Source of the DNA: Ophioceras dolichostomum
Lineage: Eukaryota; Ascomycota; Sordariomycetes; Magnaporthales; Ophioceraceae
Length of the DNA stretch: 64,000 nt
Reading direction: 5' to 3'
Assembly: GCA_003049485.1 (NCBI GenBank)
Contig: PYST01000022.1
Location: 62,001 to 126,000, forward strand
The position numbers and the translations under genes are program-made. Each line of letters starts with the position of its first letter. Positions within the stretch are counted from its first letter, which is position 1. The notes under the pieces are model-generated. The model searched no databases. It worked only from the letters and a program-made list of their open reading frames with translations, and was not told the DNA's origin. Of the stretch, positions 22,600 through 33,705 are shown piece by piece.

Positions 22600-23864
22600 T
22601 TATAGGAGGACCATCGCAGCCCCAGCGACGACAGCCACAAGGAACGACGCGGCGACGCCACCGCCCATCATCAGGCCGGCGTGCGTGCCGGGGGCGCCTC
22701 CGCCGACGGGTCTATCGGAGGGGAGCACGCTCGGGGCGGAAGGAGCGTGGGTCGGGGACGGGGCGTTGCCGACGGTGGATGGGGTGGCTGTCACCAGCGT
22801 GCTGCCATAAGAGGGCGTGGCGGCAGCGCCAGTGTCGACGGGTTGAATGATGGTGGTGGTTGGCGCAGTGGCCTCGGCGGGCGGGACCTGGATCTGGCCG
22901 TCGGTTATCTGGGAGACCGGGGTGCCGCTCTCTGTGGGAACGCTCGCGCAGGGGGTGGTGTGCGCTTGGACCTGGCCTGGTGTTGCGTGAGTGTGATGGT
23001 GGTGGTTAGTCAAGGCGTCATGTCAGAGTCAACACAATAGGGCAACGGGCGGGAGCGGGGAGGTGGATGCTCAAGGGGACAAGGGGAGTGAGTGGAGTGG
23101 CTGGGTGGGTCGGCCTACCATCACTGATCTGGCAGATCGGGACAGGCACGACGGTAGTGATGACCTGCGGCTGGCCGTCCGAGATGGGGCGGATCTCGGT
23201 AGTGGTGACCATGTCGGTGCCGACGACGTTGCCGCCGCCGTTGTTATCAGCACCATCACCGCAGGGAATGGCCTTGAGGGCAACGGGGTCGCACTGATCA
23301 GCCCAGTGGCGGTCGTAGAGGTTCCAAAAGTCGCCGGACTTGCACTTCCAGAACTGGGTCGAGTTGCCGAGCGCCAGCAGGCCATTCTCGCAGAGCGAGA
23401 AGCCTGCCGTGTACAGGGCGCCGGCCTGGGCTGGCGCGTCGAATTGGAATTGGTAGTTGCTGGCCACGTATCCGGTGCGCTTCTGGGCGTCCGTGGTGAC
23501 GGAGTCGGCGAGCGTGAGAACGAGGATGCCGTCGGAGCTGCAGGCCCTACGCTTCTGCTCGGGAGGAGGGGAGAGATTAGGTCAGTCGGTCGGTCATGTG
23601 GCCGCTGTGAATTTGTCCGATCACACAACGGTGCTGCTGTCTAGCGAGGGCAAAAACTCTTACCTGCACAAGCGGCAGTCCACGGCTGGCGACGAGGGCG
23701 TGCTCCACCACCGTGATCTCGAACTGCCCAGCGACCGTCTGCTTGCAGCCTGCTGGGGGCGATCCGGGAGGGTAGCGGTTCTCGGTTACGCCCTGGGCCA
23801 ACACGGTCGAAACCGAAGCGAACAGGCCCGCGAGGGCGACAAGGAAGTCTAAGTTGAGATGCAT
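22600..23864 (-). CDS. PIR-type cell-wall protein with GPI signal
   Basis: Three exons, 23864-23664, 23554-23119 and 22976-22600, 337 aa; the introns are 109 and 142 nt and keep phase. A signal peptide (1-23) is followed by an N-terminal domain with EITVVEHALVAS and a Kex2-like KRR site just before a Cys. The conserved wall-mannoprotein domain has LTLADSVTTDAQKRTGYVAS, NYQFQFDAPAQAGALYT and a WKCKSGDFWNLYDRHWADQC segment. Three PIR-like repeats follow (ISDGQPQVI, QISDGQVQA, QITDGQIQV); the second is made by the second splice junction. The Ser/Thr/Ala-rich stretch ends in a GPI-attachment-like tail (GGGAPGTHAG then a hydrophobic end AASFLVAVVAGAAMVLL). PIR repeats allow ester linkage to beta-1,3-glucan, and a GPI tail gives a second anchoring route. 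It is a structural wall component; the closest relatives in yeast are the PIR/CIS3 proteins. Confidence 0.85.
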
Positions 23865-26800
23865 GATTGAAGTCGCTTCTGAGTGAGAGATGCTAGTAAT
23901 GATGTGTCTAGGTTAATCTACCGTGATGAAAGGTTGCTTGGTGAAATGATGCGAAAGCTCAATGGAAGAGTGTTCACGACGGTCGGGGATATGGGATCGA
24001 GGAGGAGATCGATCTTTGGGGGATATCGTACGTCAAAAAGTGAAAGGAATGCGGGAAACCGAAGGCAGGAGGCCCGGGCTGGGAAGGTTGATGGATGGTG
24101 AGACTTGGAAGGGAAGGAGGGTGAACCGAGGGAAGTGGGCTTCACATTTTTTGGGTCCCTTTGAAGGCGGTTGCGTCCCTATGGCAGAGCAACGGCAACT
24201 CGGTCCTGACACGACTGGAAGGTTCGCCGTGTCTCTTCCCCCCGGATTCACTTGTGAAAATGTCCGCTCGACGGAAGTCACTGGCGGCAGGCGGTAACCT
24301 TCGATTTTGTGGGGCCGGGCGGGATCACACCAGACCAAACGACCAATATAGTAGAAGTTCTAGAAGGACGGGTTCCTGCTTCAAGGGGAGAAACTCAAAT
24401 AATTCAAGTATCGCTTGGTGGTAGTCGATGGGAGCGAGTCCGGACGCGCCTTGCAGGGAACTAAGAAGTGGGATCGGGAACACAGGCAAGAGAAAGAGGA
24501 AAGGGAAAGGGGAAAGCGGTCGGAAGAATCACTGCGGGAGATTCGGGAGTGAATGTGGAAGGAGTTGTTCTACATATAACTCACGAGCGTGTGGCGTAGC
24601 TCGAAAGGAACCGTGACTGGCGGAAGAAGGGAGGGACAGGAGACGGCGGTGATGATTGCTGAAACTCATCCGGACGAGACATCGCCGGACATATAAACAT
24701 TGGATTGTGCGCTACCCTCCCTGTCCTTGAGTCTCATTCGATCGTGTTCAAAGTAAAAGTTGGTCGAACTGGCGGCCTTTTGAGTCAAAATTTCCCTCAC
24801 CAGAGGGAGAGAGGGGAGAGTGACGGGGTGTACAAGCGGTGCGACCCCCTGACTCTCCTCCGGTCCCCGGCCCCACTACGCCGGGAAGATGCCGCCGTAA
24901 TTGATAGGTAGCGAGCCCGTAGCTTCAATGGGCTGATCGGCTAGCTGGACGCGCGGGTTGCGATTTGGGGATGCTTTCTTGTTGTTTTTGCATGTGAAGA
25001 AAACGCTCGTGAAGAGCCTTTTAAGTTTGACCACCAGGCAGGCAGGAGGGATGGCCTTGCATCTCAGATTGGGTTCGCACTGCACTTGGCAGCCTCGCAC
25101 CTCACCAAAACTCCTCTTGGACGTCGGGGCGCTCAGACGACCACACCCGCTGAGATCCAGTCAAAAGGATGATGAGCGCTTGCTCTCGGAATCGAGATTA
25201 GACAATTGACAAACACGGAGAAAAGGAAGTCTGGCAGCTCCTGTATCTTCTTCGCCTCTCGGGCGGCGGTCGCGTCAGAGCCTGCTGATCAGAGGGTGAA
25301 GTTGTCACTGAACCCTTTGTCGCCAACTGTCTCAACACCATGCGCACACGATTGTAGAAAAGGGAGATAGGCCGAGCCTATCTGAAAACACCCCTGAGAT
25401 TTCATAGATGAGAACGGCAAGTGCTACGAACTGAGCACGCTTGTCTCTAGCCAATTACCTTTGCCTCGCACAAAGCGAGGGTCTTCGCTGGTGAGGAGCG
25501 GACAACATGTGTCTGGGCAGCAGCTGACGGACTTCGCGACAACCCTTCCATCGATCTCGAACTCTCCTGCTTGATGTTCGATTATCAGCTATTTCATTAA
25601 GAGGCAAAGCGGAAGAAGAAAATAGGCCACGTATTCGGAACGCAGGGAGGATGGTGGTTGAGAGGATGGTGTTGGTTGGAGGGGTTGAGCAGGCAGGGAG
25701 GGGAAGAAAGGGAACATCTTTGTTCAAAGGGTAATAAGCTTCCCGCTTCCCCCACAATCAGCACAGCATCGTCATCAATCATAACTTCCGAGGCAAGCAT
25801 ACATCGTAGTAGCTGCTTCCGCGACAGCTGAACGGGAATGCTCCCGTTCTCTGTTCTGCGGTCTGCGGAGGCCGACTCGGTATTCGGCTAGGAGGCCGGG
25901 ATAGCGAGCGAACTGCCAACTGCTTGCGAGATGACAGGGATGAACCTAAATCGACCGCGGGGTGGTGGCCGCGTCAACGTCTCATCGCCGCTGTCAAACT
26001 CGTTCAAGCTTTGTGGCATCTAGCCTCTCTCAGTCGAGTCGATTACCTCCCTAGTATTGGAAACGAAACCGGCAAGGCGAAGTGGCACAACGTTTTGTCG
26101 GAAACACATGCCACGGCGTCTACAAAGACGAGGAAGGTTTCCGCCGATCTATCCGCAGTCTCGCGCTGATAGCTTGTAGTGGAGATTTCCCGTGTCTGTC
26201 TGCCCTCCTCGGTTTCTGCTTCGCGATATCTAGGTAGCTACAGCTGAAGGCCCCATTCTTCCAATCAAATTGAAGTGAATCAGGACTCTCTCGCACCTGG
26301 CTATGACGTCGCACGACACCATAGGACCAACGAATAGGCTCGTCCCGTCCGTATGTTCCCTCTGCCTAACACAAAAGCTAGGTAGGCACATGTGCAACTT
26401 TTTACGCGGGACGAGCTTTTATGTGCCTAGATAGAGTTCCAAATGTACAGAGGTGGAGCAGCCTGTCTGGCCGATGTGGCTGTCGAGGCATTGATGTCTC
26501 ACGGCTCATCTAGGGTTGGGCCGAAGAAGGGGACCTGGGCGGCCATGCATTCTGTCCGAGACTGCCTCCTTCGCGGAACAACTGCTCCAGGTGTCCTCGC
26601 TGTCTTTTTCCTCTTGCAGGAAACGCAGCTTGCACTGGTCTACGTCTAGCGTCAAAGAAGTGCTTTTGCCGAAAGGCGATATGCCATATTAATACGAGGG
26701 CCTTTTTGAGACTCCTCGCGAAATCCCCGATGAGACATCGCTCATGCTTGGTATGAAGGCCGGCAGTGAGGGACGGAGCGTACGTGATGGCTGTGATGGA

Positions 26801-27166
26801 TAGAACCACATGCACTCGAGAGGCGTTGCCAAGGTAGACAGGCAGGTACATCGCCCTTCCGTCGATCGCGGAGCACCGTATAATGCGGTCTGAGTCTCTG
26901 GACAACGTTGCTGCGGCCAACTTTGTGGCCAACTTTGTGGCCATTTCCACACCGCTGCCCTCAAGTCCTGATCATGCCCTTGTTGTTGACGGTGAGAGAA
27001 CTGCCAAGTCCAGGTCGCACACTCGTTATCTGAAATCGGTGCCCGAGAATGCGTGGACGTTTACCGGGATCACACTCGCTCATTCATCAAGTTGAAACAA
27101 GAATTAAGCTGGAGGAAACGTTTGCGAGAGTGTCTATGGTATGTATGTACAGGTACCCAGGCTCTG
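23865..27166. other. long gene-poor region
   Basis: About 3.3 kb with no supported gene. It contains a TATA-like CATATAAACATT near 24690 and a 13-bp tandem repeat (GGCCAACTTTGTG twice, 26917-26942). Open frames at 26510-26964 on the minus strand overlap each other and have no domain. Some stretches may be old decayed DNA. Confidence 0.4.
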
Positions 27167-28195
27167 TCAGTCAGCAAACGAGCGCCGCGTGCACTCCTTC
27201 TGCCGAATATTCTTCGGCTTTCGCTTCTTGAACACGACAGCCAACGGCACGTCTGCTCCTCCTCCATCGTCGTCAGCGTCCCCCACAAGCCCTCTCGGTC
27301 CCGTCCTATCAGGCTGCGTCTTCTTGCCAGCAGCAGAGTCTTGTGGCTCGTCCGTATTGTCCCCTTCTTCCTTCTTGACAGAGGGCTCTGGTGCCCTGAC
27401 GGCCTCCCCGCCGCCAGCCGCTTCCGAATCGTCCCCAGCAGGGTAATCTGCAGTCTTGACATCTTGCCGTCGCGACCGGTCCTCATCCCCACCATCCTCC
27501 TCCTCCTTCTTCTCCTTCTTCTCCTTCTTCGTGACAATCGTCCCGCTCAACAACGCATCCAACTCCGCGTCGTCAGCGCCAGCCCCAGCCCTAGCGCCGG
27601 CGCCGGACCTCGAGTCCCTCCCCCACCGCCTCTGCTTCTTGAACAAGCCCTTGACTGCATCTTCCTCGTCTTTCTGTTCCTCCGACTTCTCCAACTCTCG
27701 CTTCCTGACACCCGTCGCCTTGGCTTCGACTTCGGTTGGCTTGCCGTCCTCATCATCCTCGATCACCCTTGTCTTCGTGACCGTCCACTCCCCCGCCATC
27801 GCCATGTCCGCGCGCAAATCGTCGGGTATGTTGACGCCCAGGACGGCGAGCTGTTCTAGCTGCGCCTGGCGCTGCTCTTTCGTCACTTTTTCTGCCGCCG
27901 CGGCGGTGTTGGTGGCAGGTTGCGAGCCATGTGGTTTGTTGCCTGTTGTTGTGCTGCTGTTGGTGGTGTTGTTGCCCGAAACGACGCCAGCCAGCCGTTC
28001 GATCTCGCGCTTGGCGCGGTCCTTTTCGCGCTCCTCCTTCTCGTGGTTGCGGTGCAGGTCGCGCAGCGCGCGCGCGACCGCGCCCTTGTGCTTGCCGGTG
28101 GCCTCGTGGTTCGTTCGGTCGAGCTTGGTGTCGCGGACGAAGAGCGAGCAGTGTTTGCACCAGTATCTGGGCGTCGATTTCCAGTATTCTGACAT
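27167..28195 (-). CDS. WBP4/FBP21-type spliceosomal zinc-finger protein
   Basis: A single exon of 342 aa. The N-terminal matrin/U1C-type finger reads MSEYWKSTPRYWCKHC and then NHEATGKHKG, giving Cys13, Cys16, His30 and His36. This opening is characteristic of the WW-domain-binding protein 4 family, which joins the spliceosome during activation; the fission-yeast relative is a splicing-associated factor. A charged helix (LHRNHEKEEREKDRAKREIERLAG) follows, then GEWTVTKTRVIEDDEDG, a GLFKKQRRWG motif, Lys/Glu-rich low-complexity sequence and the conserved C-terminal VVFKKRKPKNIRQK. No WW domain is visible, which fits fungal members. An in-frame ATG at 28216 would add seven residues, but family members begin at MSEYWKS, so 28195 was chosen. 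Nuclear. Confidence 0.88.
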   Translation of the reverse strand: MSEYWKSTPRYWCKHCSLFVRDTKLDRTNHEATGKHKGAVARALRDLHRNHEKEEREKDRAKREIERLAGVVSGNNTTNSSTTTGNKPHGSQPATNTAAAAEKVTKEQRQAQLEQLAVLGVNIPDDLRADMAMAGEWTVTKTRVIEDDEDGKPTEVEAKATGVRKRELEKSEEQKDEEDAVKGLFKKQRRWGRDSRSGAGARAGAGADDAELDALLSGTIVTKKEKKEKKEEEDGGDEDRSRRQDVKTADYPAGDDSEAAGGGEAVRAPEPSVKKEEGDNTDEPQDSAAGKKTQPDRTGPRGLVGDADDDGGGADVPLAVVFKKRKPKNIRQKECTRRSFAD

Positions 28196-29303
28196 CTTTG
28201 GCTCTGAAATTCGCACGCGCGATGGGCGGCGCGATCGTATGGAAGGCGCCTAGACGAATTAAAGAAGAACAGAATAAATAGATTGCTGTGGCAAGATGCA
28301 ATCGCGATTCTAGGTAAGGTACCTTGCGTTAAACAGATGACGGCGTTCGGAGTGGCAGAATTCTGCTGCGGCGGGGCGGTGGGTGAGCTCGGCCCCACTC
28401 CTCCTCGAAAGGCCGGTCGCGCCAGACCGGAGTTAGGTCGCTCAAGATTCCAAAGCGAGAGAAACGAAGCGGGTGTCGACGCGCGTTCTACTTATAGATG
28501 ATGACAGCTTCTTCATTACCTCTCTCTCTAGGTTTCTTTTTCTTAACTGGAGATACAGAAGGGCGTCGAACACTTGTCCAGACGGGCACCAGGTCCTTAA
28601 CCTCAGGTGCAGCGAGAACCGTGCCAGCACACGATCTGGCAAGTACCTGGGATACGAGATATTTGCAACTCCTCGTTGCTTCGTTAAACATTTAAATCTT
28701 AAATATTTCCTACTGAAAGGTCAAATTATGTATTCGTTAAATCGGCTTCGAAAATTGCTGTCCCTTGAAATCCGAACACCTTAGCCGACCGTCGGCTGCC
28801 CTGCATTAAGATGGGGAAACGTAGGCCTCTTCCTAAACGCTGCCCGCCCCGGTACCCTGGTATTTATCCGTCCGTCCCTTGTCTATTTCCTTCCCTCCGT
28901 GACCCGTGTCCCTTATCCCGTTCTTCGCATTATTCCCTCAATTTCTTCGCCTCGCTCGAGCCTATGAAGCTCAGCAACTCTTTGTGCGTACATACTTTCG
29001 TCTGTCGCAGCATCCCTCGATAGAGATGGGACTCACGGGCGGCACCCTTTAGTGGGAGACCCTACCAACCGACAGCATCAGCGGCTCGTGGATTCAGCCC
29101 TACCGGAGCCAAGCGATCGCGAACCTCTTGGTCTCTCACGAGCTCGCAGCGGGAGCGTCCCGGCACGCTGATGGGGAGCAAGGGCGTCCTCATCAGGCTC
29201 CACCGACCAGGCCGGGGCCTGCTCAGGCCCTCGGAGCGACCTGGAACTAGGTGTATCCAGTCGCTTATATTCTAGCGCGCCAAGTGCACGCTCCTATGCT
29301 GTT
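28196..29303. other. intergenic region, no gene seen
   Basis: About 1.1 kb. There is an A/T-rich island at 28685-28750 (AAACATTTAAATCTTAAATATTT). The stretch 29190-29240 has CAGGCC/GGCCTG inverted pieces. No gene recognised. Confidence 0.45.
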
Positions 29304-32015
29304 TCATCTTCCGTGCGGTTCGTGGTTCTCGACCGCGATCATTACTCCCCCCGCCATCGTCACACCCTCCATGTGGGGCTCTTGTTCGAACGGCGGTGGT
29401 TCTTCAGAGGGATAGTGCGGCGTGGGGGTGGGCTGTTGCTGTTGCTCCCGAGATTGTGGTCGGCGGCGGGTTACGGTTGATGACCCAAGCGAGCCATCCG
29501 CAGGAGGTTCCTGCAGCTGACCCGCAGTCGCAGTCGCGGGCCTGCTCAGATCCACCACCCCAGTCGTCGTCGGGGAGACGGGCCCTGGCAGGGAAGTCGT
29601 GGAGGTGTTGGGGGTGTCCTTTAACTCGATGCCCTGCTCCATCGCACGGTGTCCACTCAGGGAATCATCGTCGTTCCCACCACCCTCCTCGTCGGACGAC
29701 TCGTCGTGGTGCACGACCTTGTAGTGCTTGGCCAGGCGGCGGCTGAAGCCCTCCTCGATGCCGAATACGTTGAAGTACAGGTACTTCCCCAGGATCGGCG
29801 CCCACACCATGATGGCCACCAGCTGGCCGTACGTCCACTTCGTGTCGCTCAGCAGCGACGACTCGAACACCAGCAGAAAGATGTTATGGAAGTACATGAG
29901 CGTGAAGGAGAGCAGGACGAACTGCAGCACGATCCAGCCCATGTTCCAGACGACGGGGAACACGTCGCGGCGGAGCATGCGGGCGACGCGGCGGGACCGC
30001 TCCCACCGCCTCACTTTCCGCTCGAGGGCGTAGCGGCGCCAGAGGTCGTGGCCGATCTGGTCGACCAGCAGCGCGGGGAGGACCCAGTACGAGATGAACT
30101 GGCCCATATCGTCCGAGACGACGAAGGGCAGGTTGCCGGGGCAGTAGAGCAAGGGGCTCGGGTTGCCGCCGCACTCGGCGATGGGGGAGTTGGTGCGGTA
30201 CGTGTCGTACACGGTCTGGAACTGTGGGAGGATGAAGCCGCCACGCGTGTCGACGATGAGGCCTAGGATGAAGACGGCGGTCGAGATGGCGAGCGTGTAC
30301 CACCAGCGCATGCCCGCCCGCTGCAGGCAGCACTGCACCAGCAGGACGGGCAACACGCCGGAGACGGCGAGCACCTGCACGAGGCTGGAGTTGAAGATGA
30401 GCGAGCCGAACGAGTCCATCACTGTCAGGTCGGGCCCTTTGTTGCCCCGGAACGTGACCAGCGTCGCCAGCTGGATCGCAGCGACGAAAAAGCCCTGCAC
30501 CTCCTGGAACTCGACCATCGAGCAGATGACGGCCGCGTTACCGCGGGTCAGCGCCAGCCGGTGCTGCTTCGAGCCGGCCTTCTTCCACGCGGTGTCGTGC
30601 GTCGCCGACCGGATCTTGTACGCGAACCAGAAGAACGGCCGTAGCAGCGAAGTGAACATCTTGGCCAGAAGCCAGAAGAGCAGGGCTATCCCGGTTTGGA
30701 AGACGTAGGACATCAGGACCTGTAGTGCGAAGTGCCGCCGTGGTTAGCGTCAAGTCTCCCCCCCCCCCCCCCCTAAACGCAACCTGCTCAACATCTGTTC
30801 GGATACTCACTCCAGGGCCAGCAACGTCCTCGTTCACGATACTATCGGCATGTGCGCAGTAGTGATCAAGCGCCGCATGGATGGCCGCCAGACTCCCCAC
30901 CTCGACGGACATGTTCCTTAAGTTGAGAATCTCATCGCCGCAGACGCCGCTTCCCTTCGCGCGGCAGCCCCCAACGGCGCACGCGATCATGTTCCTCACG
31001 ATCTTTGTCCCGTTGATGCCGCTGAGGTCCGTATTGAAGGCCAGCGTCTCGCCGGTCTGCCTGGTGGCGGCATCGTCTCGAACAACGGCGGCGATACCGG
31101 CCTCGACATACATGGCCGCGGTGCCGAGCTGTAGACAGCTGCTGAAGGTGGTGGGCTCGAAGAGCAGCGCCGGGTCCGCGCAGGCTTGCGTGCAGTTCAT
31201 ATCCGTCAGGCCGCTGGTGAAATTGCTTTTGGCCGACGACGGCGTGAGAGAGCACGTCGGCGGCGTGTTGAGGCTGATGTCCGCCGACGTGCGGCCGTCC
31301 CAGTCGAGCTCGAGATAATTGACAAGCCGGCCGAACAGGCTGACGCCCCGGGAGAAGGGCTGCGGGTAACCGCGGAGGGCGCCATAGTTGTCCCTGGGCA
31401 GGTTCGCGTTGGGGGGAGCTTCGACGGCACGGAAATGGAGGGGGATGGGCGACGGCGCGACGACGGCTACTGGGAGCGAGGAGGTGTCAATCGGGCTGAC
31501 GAACGGGGTGGTCGTCGGCTTGGAGAAGAATTCTGGGCGCGTGATCGAGTGTTGCGCGAAGAAGCCGCCGCCGCCGCCGCCGAATGTGGATGTACCGTCC
31601 ATTGGCGAGATCGTGGAACCGGCGTCAACCGGGTTCTGGATGGCGTCGCGTTGCGGGGGAATGAGCGAGGCCTCGAACGGGCGGGCGCGGCCTATGAACG
31701 AGACAACACCATTACAGCTCGTCTGGTTCGTCGGTCCACGTAAGCTCTAGGTTTGGAATTGGCTCCTTCTTCGTCGCGATACCTATCATAGGTCTCACGA
31801 CTTTTTTCCGACGTTGCTTGTTGTCAGTTGTAGGCAAACAGTCGTGAACAAGGCATAAAGACGACAAAGCCCAGGAAGGCTAGGACCCAGCGACTGATGA
31901 ACACCCAGCGATTCAGCAAAGTCTGCCCACCTGCAGTGGGATGGATCGTATGGGGGGCACGCAACCCAACGTGGCGGGCAGGGCACGGCGCGGGAAGAAT
32001 TGGCGTGTCCGCCAT
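29304..32015 (-). CDS. large multi-pass membrane protein, unknown function
   Basis: Proposed exons are 32015-31840 (tentative), 31744-30811 and 30719-29304, about 841 aa. The 91-nt intron at 30810-30720 is well supported (GTGAGT...CTACAG, phase 0) and contains a 16-C run. The first exon is less sure: it supplies a start and a helix (RWVLAFLGFVVFMP) and joins in phase over a 95-nt intron with a weak GTTTGC donor. The N-terminal half is an extracellular domain with many Cys (MNCTQACADP, CAVGGCRAKGSGVCGDE) and N-glycosylation sequons. The C-terminal half has about six transmembrane helices (for example GVLPVLLVQCCL, YTLAISTAVFILGLIV, GWIVLQFVLLSFTLMYF) and an acidic, Pro/Gln-rich cytosolic tail. 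Similar architectures are common as hypothetical proteins in sordariomycetes; no transport or enzyme motif was recognised. Confidence 0.72.
30758..30773. repeat. poly-C run in an intron
   Basis: Sixteen consecutive C within the 91-nt intron of the multi-pass membrane protein gene. Confidence 0.9.
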
Positions 32016-32960
32016 CTCACCATCAACGCCTTGTTTTTTGCCCTTCTCCTTGCTTGAGCGCTAACTGCTCCTCTCTGGGGCACCAGCGACGCCCAATGAT
32101 AGGCCAGGATATGCCCCATCACGGTGGCGCAGTGCTGCCTGTTCGAGTCTTCTCACTGGCCCGTCATCTTCAGGGGGGCGGCAGGTCTGGGCATGCTGAT
32201 ATGTGCTTATCAGGATTCAGAAGGTGTTGCCCCATCGGACTTGGCGAATTTGCTGTGCCGAACCGACCATTTGTTCCCAAGACACATTTTTGCTTCTCGA
32301 AGCAAACGCCAACAAACATTTGACAGGGTTTGGCGAAATGCTTGTCCATATTGTTTGAAACCCCAAACATGTTTCCTTGGCAATTGCGGAAGTTCTCCTT
32401 ACCTATTCGGTTTGTTTCGTCAATTGAATCGGAGACCCGGGACAACCGGACACTGAGGCCTTGAGAGCACCGCCGACGGACCCACTGATCATCGTGCTCG
32501 GGGCGATCACCCCAATCGGGCTCTCCCGGACACCCGTGGCCTGGTCGACCAGCAAAACCTGAGCCAGCCAACCAGCTTATTGAGCTCTCACGAGAACGAT
32601 ATGTGGACAATGAAGGGGTGGAAGGCGTTGGCTTAAACATGTACAGGTCACTGAAAGCCACGATTCGATTCATGAAGCTTGTTCGAGTCGGGTGCCTCTA
32701 TAATGGGTGGCCGTTTTATCTACGATGTACTTCATACGTGAATTTCTCGGGAAGTGAGCACATACACAACAATGCGAGAGGGAGAACGTGATAGAGGGCA
32801 TATTCATCTGTCGCATTCCTGTAGCTCCTTGAGTAACCGGCGTGTCTAAATAACCCATTCCGGACGCGTCGACCCCGAACGAAGCCTATCCACAGCACCT
32901 AGGTTGAACCTATGTAGATGCATATTCTGCGATGTGTTCCTCGTCGATCCCTGCGGCATC
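32016..32960. other. intergenic region, no gene seen
   Basis: About 0.95 kb. Short frames on both strands carry no domain. The region separates the membrane-protein gene from the broken cysteine-rich gene. Confidence 0.4.
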
Positions 32961-33253
32961 CTACCGCTTCGATTCCCAAGATGCTTTTTCCATTGAAAGG
33001 GTGCAATGAGTCGGCGCAAAGACTGCGGCCCAGCAACCACCCTGGCAGGAGGCGAACGCCCATTTGCAGGTCTCAAGGTTGCGGGAGCTGTCGCTCTGGC
33101 CATCGTACCCCAGATGGCTCCCCTTGCCGCAAGGCAGGCAGTGCCCACAGCAACGCATCTGGCCTGGCAGACCCAGGCCGCAGCCGGTCCCGCCGTTGTG
33201 TGCCCGGCAAGGCAAAGGAAGGGCAGCGCGATACAAGAGACGGATGGCCGCAT
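32961..33253 (-). pseudogene. frameshifted small Cys-rich secreted protein
   Basis: From the ATG at 33253 the frame gives a signal peptide (MRPSVSCIALPFLCLAG, then AGPAAAW) and the opening VCQARCVAVGTACLAARGAI, ending TAPATL near 33075. Beyond that point the family-like end (ETCKWAFASCQGGCWAAVF) is found only in the next frame, which closes near 32961. No GT-AG pair of workable length bridges the two. The pattern is a signal peptide, CxxxC-type segments around an Ala/Gly/Thr-rich middle, and a closing CxxxCW. It recalls a small secreted fungal family that I know only as hypothetical proteins. Either one base is lost (or an error exists) near 33070-33080, or the gene is dead. Function unknown. 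Confidence 0.5.
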
Positions 33254-33705
33254 CGTTAATGAGGTTATCTCTTGGCTGGAGTAGGGGTCGGTGTAGTAGT
33301 CGGTACCAAGCGACAAGTCTCAAGCTTCTTCCTCCTGGTGTGGTTAAGGCGGAAAGAGTGTTGATGAGGCCCATCATCAGTATATTTCGTGGGCGGGTCC
33401 CGCACGCTCGCTTTTATGCTACTCATATTCACAACTCTGAGACCAAGATCGACAATGACCACGCTAACAATGATAGAGACCCTTGTTCGGGACAAACGAC
33501 ATGTCAATTAACCCACAAGGGTCCTAGTCCCTCAAAGACGATAAGTCGACAAAGAACCACGCTCAATTTCATTCTAGGTAGGTCGTCATGATACGAGCAA
33601 TGGCCCGGGTCAAACACCCTTTTGAGTTTTTTGTTCACTAGCTCCACGTAAAGCGCGCAACCGACCGCAACCCACCAGACTTTCCTGTCGTCCCAACCCA
33701 TCTTT
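33254..33705. other. intergenic region
   Basis: About 450 nt between the broken cysteine-rich gene and the 3' end of the DUF4185-like gene. No gene recognised. Confidence 0.4.

Noticed and set aside
15249..23864. Secondary-metabolite cluster around the O-methyltransferase
   Set aside because: No synthase, terpene cyclase, P450 or cluster regulator nearby; neighbours are wall genes.
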